Assembly: GCF_011382985.1 (NCBI RefSeq)
Contig: NZ_CP049933.1
Location: 2,542,001 to 2,606,000 of the forward strand
Origin: Leucobacter coleopterorum
GTDB lineage: Bacteria; Actinomycetota; Actinomycetes; Actinomycetales; Microbacteriaceae
Reading direction: 5' to 3'
DNA length: 64,000 nucleotides
Shown here: one piece after another, positions 21,901 to 32,217 of the stretch
Layout of the letters: every line of letters begins with the position of its first letter
Position numbering within the stretch: the stretch's first letter is position 1
Notes under the pieces: model-generated
The model's input: only the letters and a program-made list of their open reading frames with translations
Databases searched by the model: none
What the model was told of the DNA's origin: nothing
Program-made: the position numbers and the translations under genes

Positions 21901-23658
21901 AGTACACTCACCACGTCCTGTTTGGGCGCGACGGTGATGCCGCCGCTACCGAGTGGTGCGCCACCCGGAGGGCCCTCAAAGTAGTTGTTTCCCGGCGTGA
22001 ATTCTTCCGCGGTCATGTTTCCGGTGGTGCCCGGAACTCCCGCAAAGTCCTTTGCGAAGCTACCCGCGAGTGTTACCGAGGGCGTTGTGGTGCGGTAGTC
22101 ATTCCAGTGGATGCCAGGGTAATTCGCGGATTCTGGGCCGGGCTGGTCGGCGCTCGTCTCGTGATCGGAAGCAGTGAAGCCCGAGATGCTGAGGTCTGAG
22201 AACACGTTGCGAGTGGGCAGCGTCCAGTGATCCCCGGAGGCGTTCACCTTGCCGAAGTCACGAATCGTGTCCACCGGGGTCGACACCTGAACACTGCTGG
22301 AAACCGCATAGGCGGTATTCGCTGGCAATGCCTTACCGTCGGAATACGTTTTGGTGGGGTAACTACGCAGTGAGGTGTCAGCATTGCGAATGCTAATTTT
22401 CGCGGGCTCGCCCGGTCCCTTCTGATCAATTTTCACGCTGCCCGAGTTGCGTACGGAGTTGGCGGCGTTCTTGCTCTTGCCGTCAATCACATTGGCGGGG
22501 CCTCCTGAGAGCACCCCGCTATAGCTAATGATGCGAGCGCCGTACTTGTCAAGATCAGCATTGATAGCAGCGATCTTGTCTACGCTCATGCTCGGGTAGA
22601 GTGCCTCCGGCGAGACATCGTCGGTGAGCGTGATGTCACCGATCGCGGGCATCGCCCCCTTACCGTTGGCCGGAGCCGAAAGATAGAGGGAGTAGATGTT
22701 CACGGAACAGGCACGCGTTTTGTCCCAGTAGCAGGGCTGGACGTACGGACCCCAGACATACCCGGCGTTCTCGCCGGTTCCGATGCTGTTCTTCGACAGA
22801 TCCCACATTAGGCGAGCCGAAGCCTTAACCGTGGGAAGCGCACCGGTAGCAGCAACGGGCTTGTCGAGGCCATCGGCCGTGATCGACGCGGACTTAACCG
22901 CTAGGGTCTGCCCCTGGTGCACGAGGTTGAGCACCTTCACCGTAAAGAATACGTAGTCAGTCGCTGCTGATTTGTTGCCCACGTTGCAGGTGAGCGTTTG
23001 CTCAGCGAGCTCGTCAACAGACTTGGCCGTTAGCGGCACCTTGGGGTTCCCGCAGCAGCGGGCAGGAGGGATGATCCAGTTGCCTTGCAGTATCCGGGCA
23101 TCTCGAGGATCTCCATCCCCTTTGGCAGCGCCACAGACCAGGTGAGGTTTTCGGCATCGCTCTTTGAGACCGAGTACTCAACCTTGTACACCACGGTGTC
23201 ATTGACCCGCACAATGTCGTTGGTCGAGCTGGCGTCGTTTCCGGCCGAGTTGTCGCCGGGGGTGAAGGGATCGGTGCCGCTGCGGTACCTGGAGAGCTTC
23301 ATCGAGATCGAAGGGAGCTCGTCATCGGGGTCGGCCGTTGCCGGAGCCTGTGCGGGTGTCGCAGCCGTGGAGGGAGCAAAGAGATCCCGAGCGGGAGAGG
23401 CCAGCGGCTCCTCAGCAGGGGCCGTCTCGGCGGCACCTTCACCCCCCTGGGGCAGTTCCGTAGTTTGGGGATCGACACCTTTAGGCGCGCCTGCCTCGGG
23501 AGCGTTCGTCTCGGGAGCCTCACCAACGACTGGTGGATCTGCGGTCTCTTCCGCCCAAGCAACACCGCTCGGCATGAGCGTAAGCCCGAGCAGCAGAGCC
23601 AGCATTCCGGCTGTCCCCCGTTTCCCCCAGATCTTCGGATCCTCTTTCGCACGGTCAA
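18923..23658 (-). CDS. Giant surface protein C: shared ectodomain, SdrD-B and DUF5979 modules, LPVTG anchor (frameshifted)
   Basis: About 1,579 residues after repairs at 23615-23619, 23043-23046, about 21030-21035 and 18960-18963. The best start is TTG at 23656-23658 (GGGGAG 7 bases upstream), giving LTVRKRIRRSGGNGGTAG and then the signal core MLALLLGLTLMPSGVAWA. ATG at 23679 is an alternative. The N-terminal module has STNDIVRVNDTVVYKVEY and LPKGMEIL, then CDAWDNTRLHL, VARVRAHI and MIDVLPKNGALG. An SdrD-B-like domain (NRVWWDLNRNGLQDEFDG) and two DUF5979-like domains (each beginning LQINKTLEG or LAVTKKLDGD) follow. The final repair restores LPVTG-helix-RRRKSIV and moves the stop to 18923; without it the sorting signal loses its basic tail. 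Confidence 0.85.
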
Positions 23659-23901
23659 GCGCACACTCCCCACAGTCATTGGCAACATCGTTGAATAGTT
23701 GAGCTTCGTCACTTTTGAGCGCCTGCCAGCAGGCGGGTGCGCAGAAACCCAACAGAGCAAGAGACCTTCCTCGACCGGCCACGTTACGGAGCCGCCCGAT
23801 CTCTCAGCCAAATCCCAGCTTCGGGATAAGTCCTATAATTTCGCGCTGAAGATCCACCACGAGCACGGTGGCCAGTCCAGGCCTACACCACGCATTTCGC
23901 G

Positions 23902-25011
23902 CTAGTGAATGAGCACCCAGTTGGGCGAGGCGTCATCGCCACCTGGCCGTTCGGGCGCGGGGTCAGATTCGCGAGAGGTTTCCACTGACTCACCGCGGGG
24001 CGCAGTCTCAACCCCGGGCTCCCCGCGATCCACTGCGGCAGACTCCTCGGCGTCAGCACTTGTCGAGTGAGGTTCTTCCGTATCCAACTCAGCTACCTTG
24101 TTCACTGGTGTCGTTGGAGCAGAAGATTCAGCCTGCTGCCCGGGCTGCACAAACAGGAACACCCCGGCCACCCCGGCGGCCAGTGCGAAAAGTACGCCGA
24201 TGGCACGCAGATTTGCCTTGCCCTTGACCAAGAGAGCAATGTTGCGAACAACGCCCTCAGATGCAGCCGCGGCGCCACTTCCGGGCGTGAGAGCAACGGC
24301 CACCCCGGCACCACCACCGACGAGCAGCGGTCCAAACACGATGCGCAGACTCTGATTGAGCACCTTCAGTTTCGCCACCTGGACCGCGCAAACTTTGCAG
24401 TACTGCAGGTGTTCCGAAGCAACTTTTCTCTTGCGGGCAGGGAGGCTGCCACGCACATACCCCGCGAGAAAGGCCGCAACACCCCTGCATCCCGGAGCTG
24501 ATTGCTCAATGTACTGCTGCAGGTATGCAACGCGCAGCCCCTCCCTGGCCCGAAACGCGAGGGCTGCCACAGCATTCCCAGAAAGCTCAAGCAGCTCACC
24601 CGCTTGGTCGTGGCTAAGCCCCTCAACCTCAGTCAGCCACAGCACACGTTGCCACGACTCGGAGAGCGATCCCAGCGCACGAGCGAGCAGATCGTTCTCC
24701 ATGTGCTGCACCGAGACATCTTCTATGGCGACGGCCGGCAGCTTTTCAAGTTCGTCATCTGCAAGAGCGCTCGTGTTGCGCTCCGTCTTGGTTGCGCGTC
24801 CTAGTTCACCGCGAAGGGCTGTAAATAGGTAGGCAATGAACGAGGTGCGTGGGCCAAGGCCCTTTTGCAGCGCGGCAAAAATCTTTGCGAATACCTCCGC
24901 AACGATGTCTTCAGCATGATGGCTCGACCTCACAAGGTGCAGGGCACGCGCGAACGCGACGCCTCGGTACCGTGAGTAGAGTTCAGCAAACGCCGCCTGC
25001 CGCTCTTTCAC
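23902..25011 (-). CDS. ECF sigma factor fused to zinc-finger, membrane helix and acidic outside tail
   Basis: Extracytoplasmic-function sigma factor. Sigma-2 covers about residues 5-72 (FAELYSRYRG, HAEDIVAEVFAKIF) and sigma-4 about 105-165 (LGSLSESWQRVLWLTEVEGLS, then the helix-turn-helix). A zinc-binding anti-sigma-type motif, H-x3-C-x2-C (HLQYCKVC, residues 201-208), follows, then a helix at about 271-288 and a Pro/Glu/Ser-rich acidic tail of about 80 residues, presumably outside. The listed start is GTG. The frame continues upstream with TDWDDVRL, typical of this sigma group, so the true N-terminus is probably about 20 residues longer with a non-AUG start or an indel near 25060. It lies between C and its sister sigma gene. 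Confidence 0.85.
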   Translation of the reverse strand: MKERQAAFAELYSRYRGVAFARALHLVRSSHHAEDIVAEVFAKIFAALQKGLGPRTSFIAYLFTALRGELGRATKTERNTSALADDELEKLPAVAIEDVSVQHMENDLLARALGSLSESWQRVLWLTEVEGLSHDQAGELLELSGNAVAALAFRAREGLRVAYLQQYIEQSAPGCRGVAAFLAGYVRGSLPARKRKVASEHLQYCKVCAVQVAKLKVLNQSLRIVFGPLLVGGGAGVAVALTPGSGAAAASEGVVRNIALLVKGKANLRAIGVLFALAAGVAGVFLFVQPGQQAESSAPTTPVNKVAELDTEEPHSTSADAEESAAVDRGEPGVETAPRGESVETSRESDPAPERPGGDDASPNWVLIH

Positions 25012-25168
25012 TCCATTGGAGTCGTCAGCAACAAAACAGCACAGTCGAACGTCATCCCAGTCAGTGAAACTGCGAATTTTGATTCACTCCCCCAATTTTG
25101 ACAAAGCCAAACTCGAGGTTTAGCCGAAGCCAGATCCGTGCCCGAGTGCCCCCAACCCAGACGAGGGA

Positions 25169-25174
25169 ATTATA
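25169..25174 (-). promoter_or_regulatory. Extended -10 promoter upstream of the first fused sigma gene
   Basis: On the minus strand the sequence CTGATATAAT is a perfect extended -10 (TGnTATAAT) in an otherwise GC-rich 286-bp gap. No good -35 is found 16-18 bases upstream, which is acceptable for extended -10 promoters. Transcription would begin near 25162, giving a leader of about 100-150 bases before the sigma gene. The rest of the gap (25012-25297) shows no other gene. Confidence 0.55.
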
Positions 25175-25297
25175 TCAGATGAAACAGGCAGACCGACATC
25201 GCGCTCTCCCACCACAGAGCCCGAACCCCCAAACCAAGATTCGCCTTTCATACGGTCGCCCAGATCTCACAGTCCCATTCAGCTACGCTCCAATGCG

Positions 25298-26545
25298 CTA
25301 GTCAGCGTAGAACCGAAACGTCTCCGTCTCTTCTCCAAAGGTGACCGTGACGACGTACTCACCACTTCGCGGCGCCGAAATGATGCCCCGTTTACCAACG
25401 ATGCCGATGTCCCCGAGCTTCTCCTCATCGTGAAACACCGCAACATCGCAGCTCTGCTCGCCCGCCCCAGCGTTCAGCACCTCTAGGTGCCTGTTACCTT
25501 CCTCGGGCACGTAAACGACTCGGCAACCACCGAGGGCGGCCACCTCTTTCCACTCGGTGGCCTGTGGCGCTTGCGTTGCTGTGGGCTGCGGTGTCGCCCG
25601 GGTCGGCTCGCCCCTCACGCCACCGGCAAGCAATAACCCAATAAGAACTAACACCCCTGCCGCACCCATAAGGATGACACCGGGAGTGGCGGTTGCTGAG
25701 GCAACCGTCGCTGACGCTGCGGTTGTTCGGCTGCCCAATCCGAGAGCGATACTCACCGGCAGCAGCAACACCACAACCCGGAATCTCTCGACCATCTTCT
25801 GCCGCGCAATAAGGGCGGCCTGACAGTGCTCGCAGTGTTCAACGTGTACGCCGATCCGCCTATCTCGTGCGCTTCTCGAGCGCCCCGTCATGAGCTGTGT
25901 ATCTTCGGCGGTTCCCGGCTTTGACTTGTCCAGACGCTGGTTCCAGCCGATGATCTGCTCGGCGCTGTAGAGGTGCCCGGCAGGGATGTTTTCTGCGGTG
26001 ACGCACTCGAGGTATTTCTGAGTGAGGGCCTGCTTCGCGCGGTAGTAACGCACGTCGACCGTGCTCGTATTCACACCCAAGACACGCGCAATATCTTTGC
26101 CCCTCAGCTCTTCGATGCTCCTAAGCCAGAACACGAGCTGCTGCTGCTCGGTCAAGCCGTTAAAAGCCTCAAGAAGCACAGTGTCAGGCTCGGTCAGTGG
26201 TTCCGGTTCTTCCGGCAGGTAGAGCTCAACATCTTCAACACTGACCTCCTTATTTAACTCCCGTGCGCGCGAGGTAGCGACGTTGCGGATGGTGGTGATG
26301 AGATACGGCCCCACCGCGACCCGGGGACCGCCACCCTTTTGCATCGCTTCGAGCACGCGGGCGAAGCTCTCCGAGACAATGTCGTCAACTGCATCTTGCC
26401 GGTGAGCGAATCGGATCGCCCAGCCACGCGCGTACGGTTCGTGCAAGCGGTAGAGCTCCGCGAACGCGCTCTGATCCCCCGCAAGATGCGCGGCGGTCAG
26501 TCTTCGATCCTGCGTTTTGAAGTCCTCTTCGGCGCCTTCCGCCAT
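25298..26545 (-). CDS. ECF sigma factor fused to zinc-finger, membrane helix and beta-rich outside domain
   Basis: 415 residues from the ATG at 26543-26545, which has a strong AGGGGGG site; the frame extends upstream but that part is not protein-like. Sigma-2 lies at about 25-95 (FAELYRLHEPYARGWA, AVDDIVSESFARVLEAM) and sigma-4 at about 125-180 (LTEQQQLVFWLRSIEELRGKD). H234-x3-C238-x2-C241 forms an anti-sigma-type zinc site. Helices at about 257-270 and 291-309 lead to a Thr/Pro linker and a 90-residue outside domain with two cysteines and a predominantly beta pattern (EYVVTVTFGEETETF). It shares MQKGGGP with its sister's LQKGLGP, so the two are tandem paralogues with different sensors. Directly downstream of surface gene D. 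Confidence 0.88.
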   Translation of the reverse strand: MAEGAEEDFKTQDRRLTAAHLAGDQSAFAELYRLHEPYARGWAIRFAHRQDAVDDIVSESFARVLEAMQKGGGPRVAVGPYLITTIRNVATSRARELNKEVSVEDVELYLPEEPEPLTEPDTVLLEAFNGLTEQQQLVFWLRSIEELRGKDIARVLGVNTSTVDVRYYRAKQALTQKYLECVTAENIPAGHLYSAEQIIGWNQRLDKSKPGTAEDTQLMTGRSRSARDRRIGVHVEHCEHCQAALIARQKMVERFRVVVLLLPVSIALGLGSRTTAASATVASATATPGVILMGAAGVLVLIGLLLAGGVRGEPTRATPQPTATQAPQATEWKEVAALGGCRVVYVPEEGNRHLEVLNAGAGEQSCDVAVFHDEEKLGDIGIVGKRGIISAPRSGEYVVTVTFGEETETFRFYAD

Positions 26546-26690
26546 GTTCCCCCCTGTCTGAGCGCACTGCTCAGATACTGCATCCCTTCTTTGGGTTTGG
26601 TCTCTGTCTCGCAAGGTGTATACAGCCGCGTGTGTGGGCGGAGATGTTCCCCACCCACACACGCGACTCGTCGCTCGGGTTCTAGCTAGC

Positions 26691-29600
26691 TTAGACCTCG
26701 CGCCTGCGGCGACGTTTCTGCAACAGAACTCCCCCGAACAGCAGCACCCCAGCGATTGCCGCGATGAGTGCCACCGCGATTGGCGTTCCAAGACCAGAGC
26801 CACCCGTGGTTGCAAGGTTTGCGCTCGATCCATCTGTGGTACCGGGTTCGGGATCACCAGCTCCCAGCACGGTCACCTCGTAGTTCAGGTCGACACACTG
26901 TCCAAGGTCATCACACACTCGCACGGTGAAGCGGTCGGTGCCGGTGAAGCCGTTTTTCGGCGTGTAGCTGACCATCGCACCGGATACCGAGACGGTGCCG
27001 TGCTCGGGCAACGCGACGATTGAGTCCATGGTAACGGGCTGCAGGTTGGTGCCGACCGTGTTGCCAATTGGATCAAACACTGCCGCCTGGTCGTCGTGAC
27101 GCAGCGTCGTCTTCTCGCCTTGTCCGGTTGGTGCTGGTTGCACCGTCACCACATACCTTCCGGTCGCGGTCTGTCCCACACCATCCGTATAGGTCACGAC
27201 CGTGGTGTACACACCCTTCGGCGCATACACCCCACCGCCCTCATGCGACGTGTACACCACAGACCCGAGTTTGACGCTGCCACGTTCCGGCTTCTCAATA
27301 ATCACGGCCTTTGTGTTGCCATCACCACCCGACACCTTCTCAGTGAAAGTGTGCGTCGCAGTCTTGGGCAACGTCCCCACCAGAGCCTCCTGGTCTACCG
27401 CAGTGAGGGCCGGGTAGACGGTCACAGTGAACGTCACACGGGTCTCTTGACCGTACGCATCAACCACCACACCCGTGAAGGTGTACTCACCCGGAGCAAG
27501 CCCCGCGGTATCCCAGGAAATCACACCATCTTTCAATACCGGCTCCCCGGCAGCACCTTCCGGCACGTTCGTGAACGTGAGTTCCGGATCCTCACCCGTG
27601 ATCTTGACACCCGCGAACTCCGCCACGGTCGTACCCTGCTGGGATCCGACCCGATCACTGTCCTGATCAACGGTGAAACCAGGGCCGACTGGCGCTTCCA
27701 CGATGATCGTGACAGTCGCAGTCTCAGTGACCCCCAGCACGTTCGTCCAGGTGTACTCGAACGTGTCCACGTAGCTGTTGCCGGTCTCACCTGCAGGCCA
27801 TGCCGCGGGAGCAGTGTACGTGACGGTACTCTGCACCCCGGGATCACCGGAGCAGTCACCGCGATACTGCCGCCCTTCGCGGTCGTGGCTGCGGGGAGTG
27901 CGACCGTGTTCGAGGCGGCACCCATCCCGATACTGCCAGGAGCAGTCGGGATGTCAAGAGTATCGTTCGCGGTCACATCCACCATGACACTCTTCCCCAC
28001 ACCAACCGTGATGAGCGGAGCAAACATGCCGGGATCATCCACAAGTACCGGATCCGCGATCACTTCCTGATACAACACATTCTGATCCGTGAGCACATCA
28101 CCGGCAGCAACCGTCACCGAGGTAGCAGGCAGGAGCCTGCTCCAGTCAGCAGACGCGGAAGCCTTCAAACGCACTTCATACTCACCGGCAGGCACCAACA
28201 CCCGGTAATTCCCCGCAGCGTCTACATCCGTGGTCGCTACCACCGTGTCATACGCGGGACTATAGATCTCTACCGTGTCATCCCCGGCAGGCCAGGAGCC
28301 GTCACCAGCGCTGAACCCGCCATCAAAATCAAGGTCACGCGTGACGGTCCCCGACAGTTCCGCAGCGGAAGACACCAGTTCCACGCTCGATACCGCACGG
28401 AACACCTGCACCGTCGTCGGATCACTATTGACCGGCTCAGTCCGACCATTCATGTCGTTCACGAGCTTGCCACCACGAGCAAGGTTCCCAAGCTGCACCG
28501 ACACCGATGCCGTGCCGCCATAGCCGGGCTGCATCTCGTTCGACGTCGTAAACCGCAAAGCCGTAGTCCCAGCAGGAGGGTATCCCCAGACAAGGACTTC
28601 CACGTCACACCTGACGCGCCATCCTCGTTCCCGGCCTGGGCAACCGCAGCCTCAACCGTTGCGGCAGCATCAGTCGTGTACTCGACACCGACAGACCCCA
28701 TCGCGGGCGTCGTCATCTGAGACTCCACCTTCGACACCCGAAGCGGCGCACCCAAACCAGTCGTGCCACGACTATCACCATTAAACGGCAACACGTCCAC
28801 AAACCGGCCCACACCAATCACCTGCGGCGTACCATTGGCCCAGTTCAACGTGTACTGAAACTCCTCACCCGGAGCGACTTTTCCGGGCTGGGCCGTCGTA
28901 GCGACTTTGCCACCGGTGAAGGAGGCAACCGACGCAACCGTCAAGGTCGGGGTCTCGGAGCGGTCAGTCCCTGAGCTCGCGCCGCCCTGCGAAGCCTGTG
29001 TGAAGTCACCCGGCGAGGAGATCACACTGGTTGCGGTTCGAGTCGATCCATTGGGCGTCAAAACCGATTGCTCAACCTGGAAACTGAAAGAAGACAGCAG
29101 TGTCTCATGGCCTACGACGGCCGCGCTGAAGCTTCCCCCGGGTGTTCCTCCGGGAGCGTTGATATCTCCAAGGCGGAATGTGATGGAAGCAGGTGCGCCG
29201 TCGTCAGCGTTACAGGGTATGCCATCCGCGCCAAAATCAGGAGCGGTGTAGTCATACGGAATACCCGTAGCATCCAACGACGCCCTCACGGGAATCGCAC
29301 ACGTCGAATCAAGATCCACCTGGATTCGTACGTCCTTCGCAACCGCGTCGATTCCAGCCATCGGCGCACCGATCACTAGTGGACTCACCGTAAGGGTGGC
29401 AAGTTCTCCACCCTGCACCGATGCCGAGGACCACACCGCACGGTGTCGCACGAGGGCTGAGATAACATCGATGCCACCGCCGCGCCCGGTGCCGGCCGCA
29501 GCCGGGGAATCGGGCATGTTCGACTTGACGGCCGGCGTCTCAGCAGAGCCAAATTGCCAGAACCACGGAATCATTTGCTTGTCCGCTATCCCAAGCGATG

Positions 29601-31248
29601 CCGATGTGGTCGTTCGCTTCATGGGGAGGCTGAGTCCGTAAGCGCGACTCGGAGCGAGTGACGGAAGGTATTTCACGCGCACCGCATCCACCTTGCCGGA
29701 ACCGCCCGCCGCGTCAACGGTGCTGTGCCACTGGGCGGAACCATCTCCAGCAACACCACAGTCATACGCCCTCCGGGCAGAATTGTCTGCCAGGTTGAGC
29801 GATGCGTACTCAACAACATAGTCATTTGCCGGGAGAGCCGTTCCCGTGAGGTAGTCAGAGGCGGCGTACGCGGCGCTACCTGATTGCCCCCTCGGCTCGC
29901 CAATGAGATTTACCAGCTGAGCGTCGAACGCCACGCACCCAAATACGTTGGTTGCGGCATCTGTCGCAGTCGTATCGTTGAGAACTCCCATTCCCGTACG
30001 AAACTCCTGCCCCGGCGTCACAGGGTACTGCGAACCTCGGAAGCTCTGGTTCACTGAGCCGATCATTCGTTGGCCATTGAGATTGGTCACGTGTGTCTGC
30101 CCCGCCAGGAGTTTTACACTCTGTGTTCGGTCGACAGTGAATGTGAAGCCGTTCCGTGAAGGGTTTGTCGTGATCAGCGCATCACCCGGCGCTTGCCCCT
30201 GCGCATACCCTGCGCCAAAGTTCGATGCTCCGCTGACACCATTCGGGTCAAACCCCGAGAACTGGCCCTGCAGTGTCGTGATCTCGCCGGATGGCAACTC
30301 AGACCCATACGGCACAAAGATGGGAATGCCCAACCGACGCGCACTTGTGAAGTTAGCTGGCATGGTCGAAGAAGTGGAGTTTGGCGGAACAAAGCTCGTA
30401 ATGCCGGTGACCGTAAAGGTTGCTACCCCTCCGGTCTGTGTCACGGTGACACCGCTCGGCAGCAAGTTATTGGGAATGACTGCTCCAGCGGGGAGCGCAA
30501 GAGAAAACTCAAACGGCTCCGCAAGAGCTTCAAGGCCACGCATGTCTCCGCCCGGTCGAGTCGCACCAAAATCTACATACTGGGTCCAGAGGATTCCGTC
30601 CTGACCCCCGACGGTATCGCGGGAGAATGCGTTTCGGTAGGTACTGAACTCCATCGCAACAGTGGCAGCAACAGTCACCGCACTGGAAGCCGTAGCAGAG
30701 ACACCATTCGCGGAAATTGTTGGCTGCAACTTTTCGCCGTTCCCGTTCTCAAACGTCCATGCCCGGAACTCAACCTGCTGGCTCCCCGTCGTATTGGCCG
30801 TCACCTTGCAGGAGAGCGTGCGGCTTGCGTTGGTGATCGTGCCGCCCGCATCACACACCGATGACGCCGAAGCTCCAGCGTCCCACCTCATCCCCACAGG
30901 CAAGGTCGACGTATAGGTCACCACCCCTGGGGCAGCAACCTGCGCGGTCGCGCGATACTGAATCCAGTCGTTTGCCGCGACAACATCGTTCCTGTTCCAG
31001 GAACGCCCCTCAACCGTGGCATCATTATCAAACTCATTAGATGAACTGCCGTCCTGCACCACATCAAACGCGAGACTACTCAACGTCGCGTCGGCAGCAA
31101 ACGCAGGAGAAGCCCCCACACCCAGCACACCGGCCACCAGAGCGGCCGCGACACTCATCACACCAGCCCTCCGCCAGCCACGAAGTCCGTTCTCCGAACC
31201 CTTTAATTTCAAGTTTTTCAACGCTAACGCATTCCTTCCAAAGGCCAT
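26691..31248 (-). CDS. Giant surface protein D: shared ectodomain, SdrD-B-like and Ig/CshA-like modules, LATTG anchor (frameshifted)
   Basis: About 1,519 residues after repairs at 28584-28587 and 27836-27839. The signal peptide is GWRRAGVMSVAAALVAGVLG ending ASPAFA. The start ATG at 31248 is listed, but TTG at 31221 follows GGAAGG and may be used. Shared-architecture motifs are NDVVAANDWIQYRA with LPVGMRW, FSGFDPNGVSGASNFGAG, VFGCVAFD, AVRVKYL and VDVLPFNGDSR. A carboxypeptidase-like/SdrD-B module follows (LDFDGGFSAGDGSW, AGNYRVLVPAGEYEV), then several Ig-like repeats, the last with VSYTPKNGFTGTDRFTVRVC as in CshA or cadherin-like repeats. The end is LATTG-helix-KRRRRREV. First gene of the surface cluster. 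Confidence 0.87.
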
Positions 31249-31551
31249 TAAGCCCGCCCCAACTCATGGCTCACCAAAACATAGAAATGCAGCCAATCTG
31301 CATTCCGGACAGCGTATAGACGCGAGACCCGTGATTTCCTTACAGGCTTAGAGCAAATTTTTTACACAAAAATTTGCAGGCATCGACTCTGCGCGGTAGC
31401 AATCGCAAAGGCGCTGCGTTTCGATGGCGAAAGATCCCCTGTTGCGCGCTCTACGCGCAACTCTTTCCCACCACAATTCTACCTCGTTAGGAGCAAACCG
31501 GGTCATCATCCCAGTAACTACTCAGGGGAACGAAATCCGCTCGAAACGCCG
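31249..31551. other. Intergenic region with AT-rich palindrome and hairpin
   Basis: No gene is seen in this 303-bp gap between tetR and surface gene D, both on the minus strand. It holds a 10-bp AT-rich inverted repeat (GCAAATTTTT at 31353-31362, complement at 31368-31377, 5-base spacer), about 105-130 bp upstream of D, and a GC-rich hairpin (GTTGCGCG at 31441-31448, complement at 31454-31461) about 90 bp after the tetR stop, a candidate tetR terminator. The palindrome is a candidate operator or promoter element for D. Confidence 0.5.
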
Positions 31552-32207
31552 TCAACGCTTCTTCGCTGCCCCCGCGTCCACAAGCAACCTGCGAAGCGAC
31601 CTCTCGGCCATGTCGTACGCATCATCGTCATCGTGGAGCATAGATCGGGTATTTACTGCCACAAACAACGCGTACATATCAAAAGCGAACTGCCGGGAGT
31701 CAGTATCTTGTCGCAGATCCCCCGCCGCTACAGCTCTCGCCGCACACCGCGCCAGATAGTCGTCCCACTCCCCAGGCACTGAGCGACTCGTTGCTTCACC
31801 GCACCCGGCCTTGAATCGAACTCAGCGGCCGCCGCGAGAAAGAAGCAACCACCTCGAAACACCCGATTTCTTGAGTATCGAAGCCAGGAGGCGCCGATGG
31901 CCCGCAGCTTCTCGGCACCGTCTGGCACCTCAGAGCACGGGGTGATCACCTCGGCAACGAACACGGTTCTGGCATACTCAACAACGGCGAGCTGCAGCGC
32001 TTCTTTGGAGCCAAACAACGTGGCGATACCGCTCTTGCTCAGATGAACGGCGTCCGCCAACTGGGCAATACTCATGTCACTCAAGCCCTTTTCAGATGCC
32101 ATCTGCACGGCTTCCGCGAGCACAAGCTGCCTCGTGGCATCGCCGCGGAGGCGCCGTCCGTCAACAGGCGTTGGCGATCCTGAGGTGATAGTTGGCATGT
32201 GAACCAT
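31552..32207 (-). CDS. TetR family transcriptional regulator (frameshifted)
   Basis: About 218 residues after one repair at 31770-31773, where KQRVAQCLG continues into EWDDYLARCAARAV. The N-terminal helix-turn-helix is plain: DATRQLVLAEAVQMASEKG, LSDMSIAQLADAVHLSKSGIATLFGSKEALQLAV. The C-terminal ligand domain contains GCFFLAAAAEFDSRPGAV, of the TetR_C type found in AcrR-like regulators. The start is MVHMPTI (32207) or MPTI (32198); no Shine-Dalgarno is visible, so the mRNA may be leaderless. It is divergent from the hydrolase gene with a 24-bp palindrome between them, the classic layout of a repressor controlling itself and its neighbour. Confidence 0.87.
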
Positions 32208-32217
32208 GTTAGCATCC

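Noticed and set aside
11790-31248. Phage tail-fibre or prophage origin of the large repeat proteins
   Set aside because: Each has a secretion signal and sortase anchor, and no phage structural, integrase or lysis genes are present.
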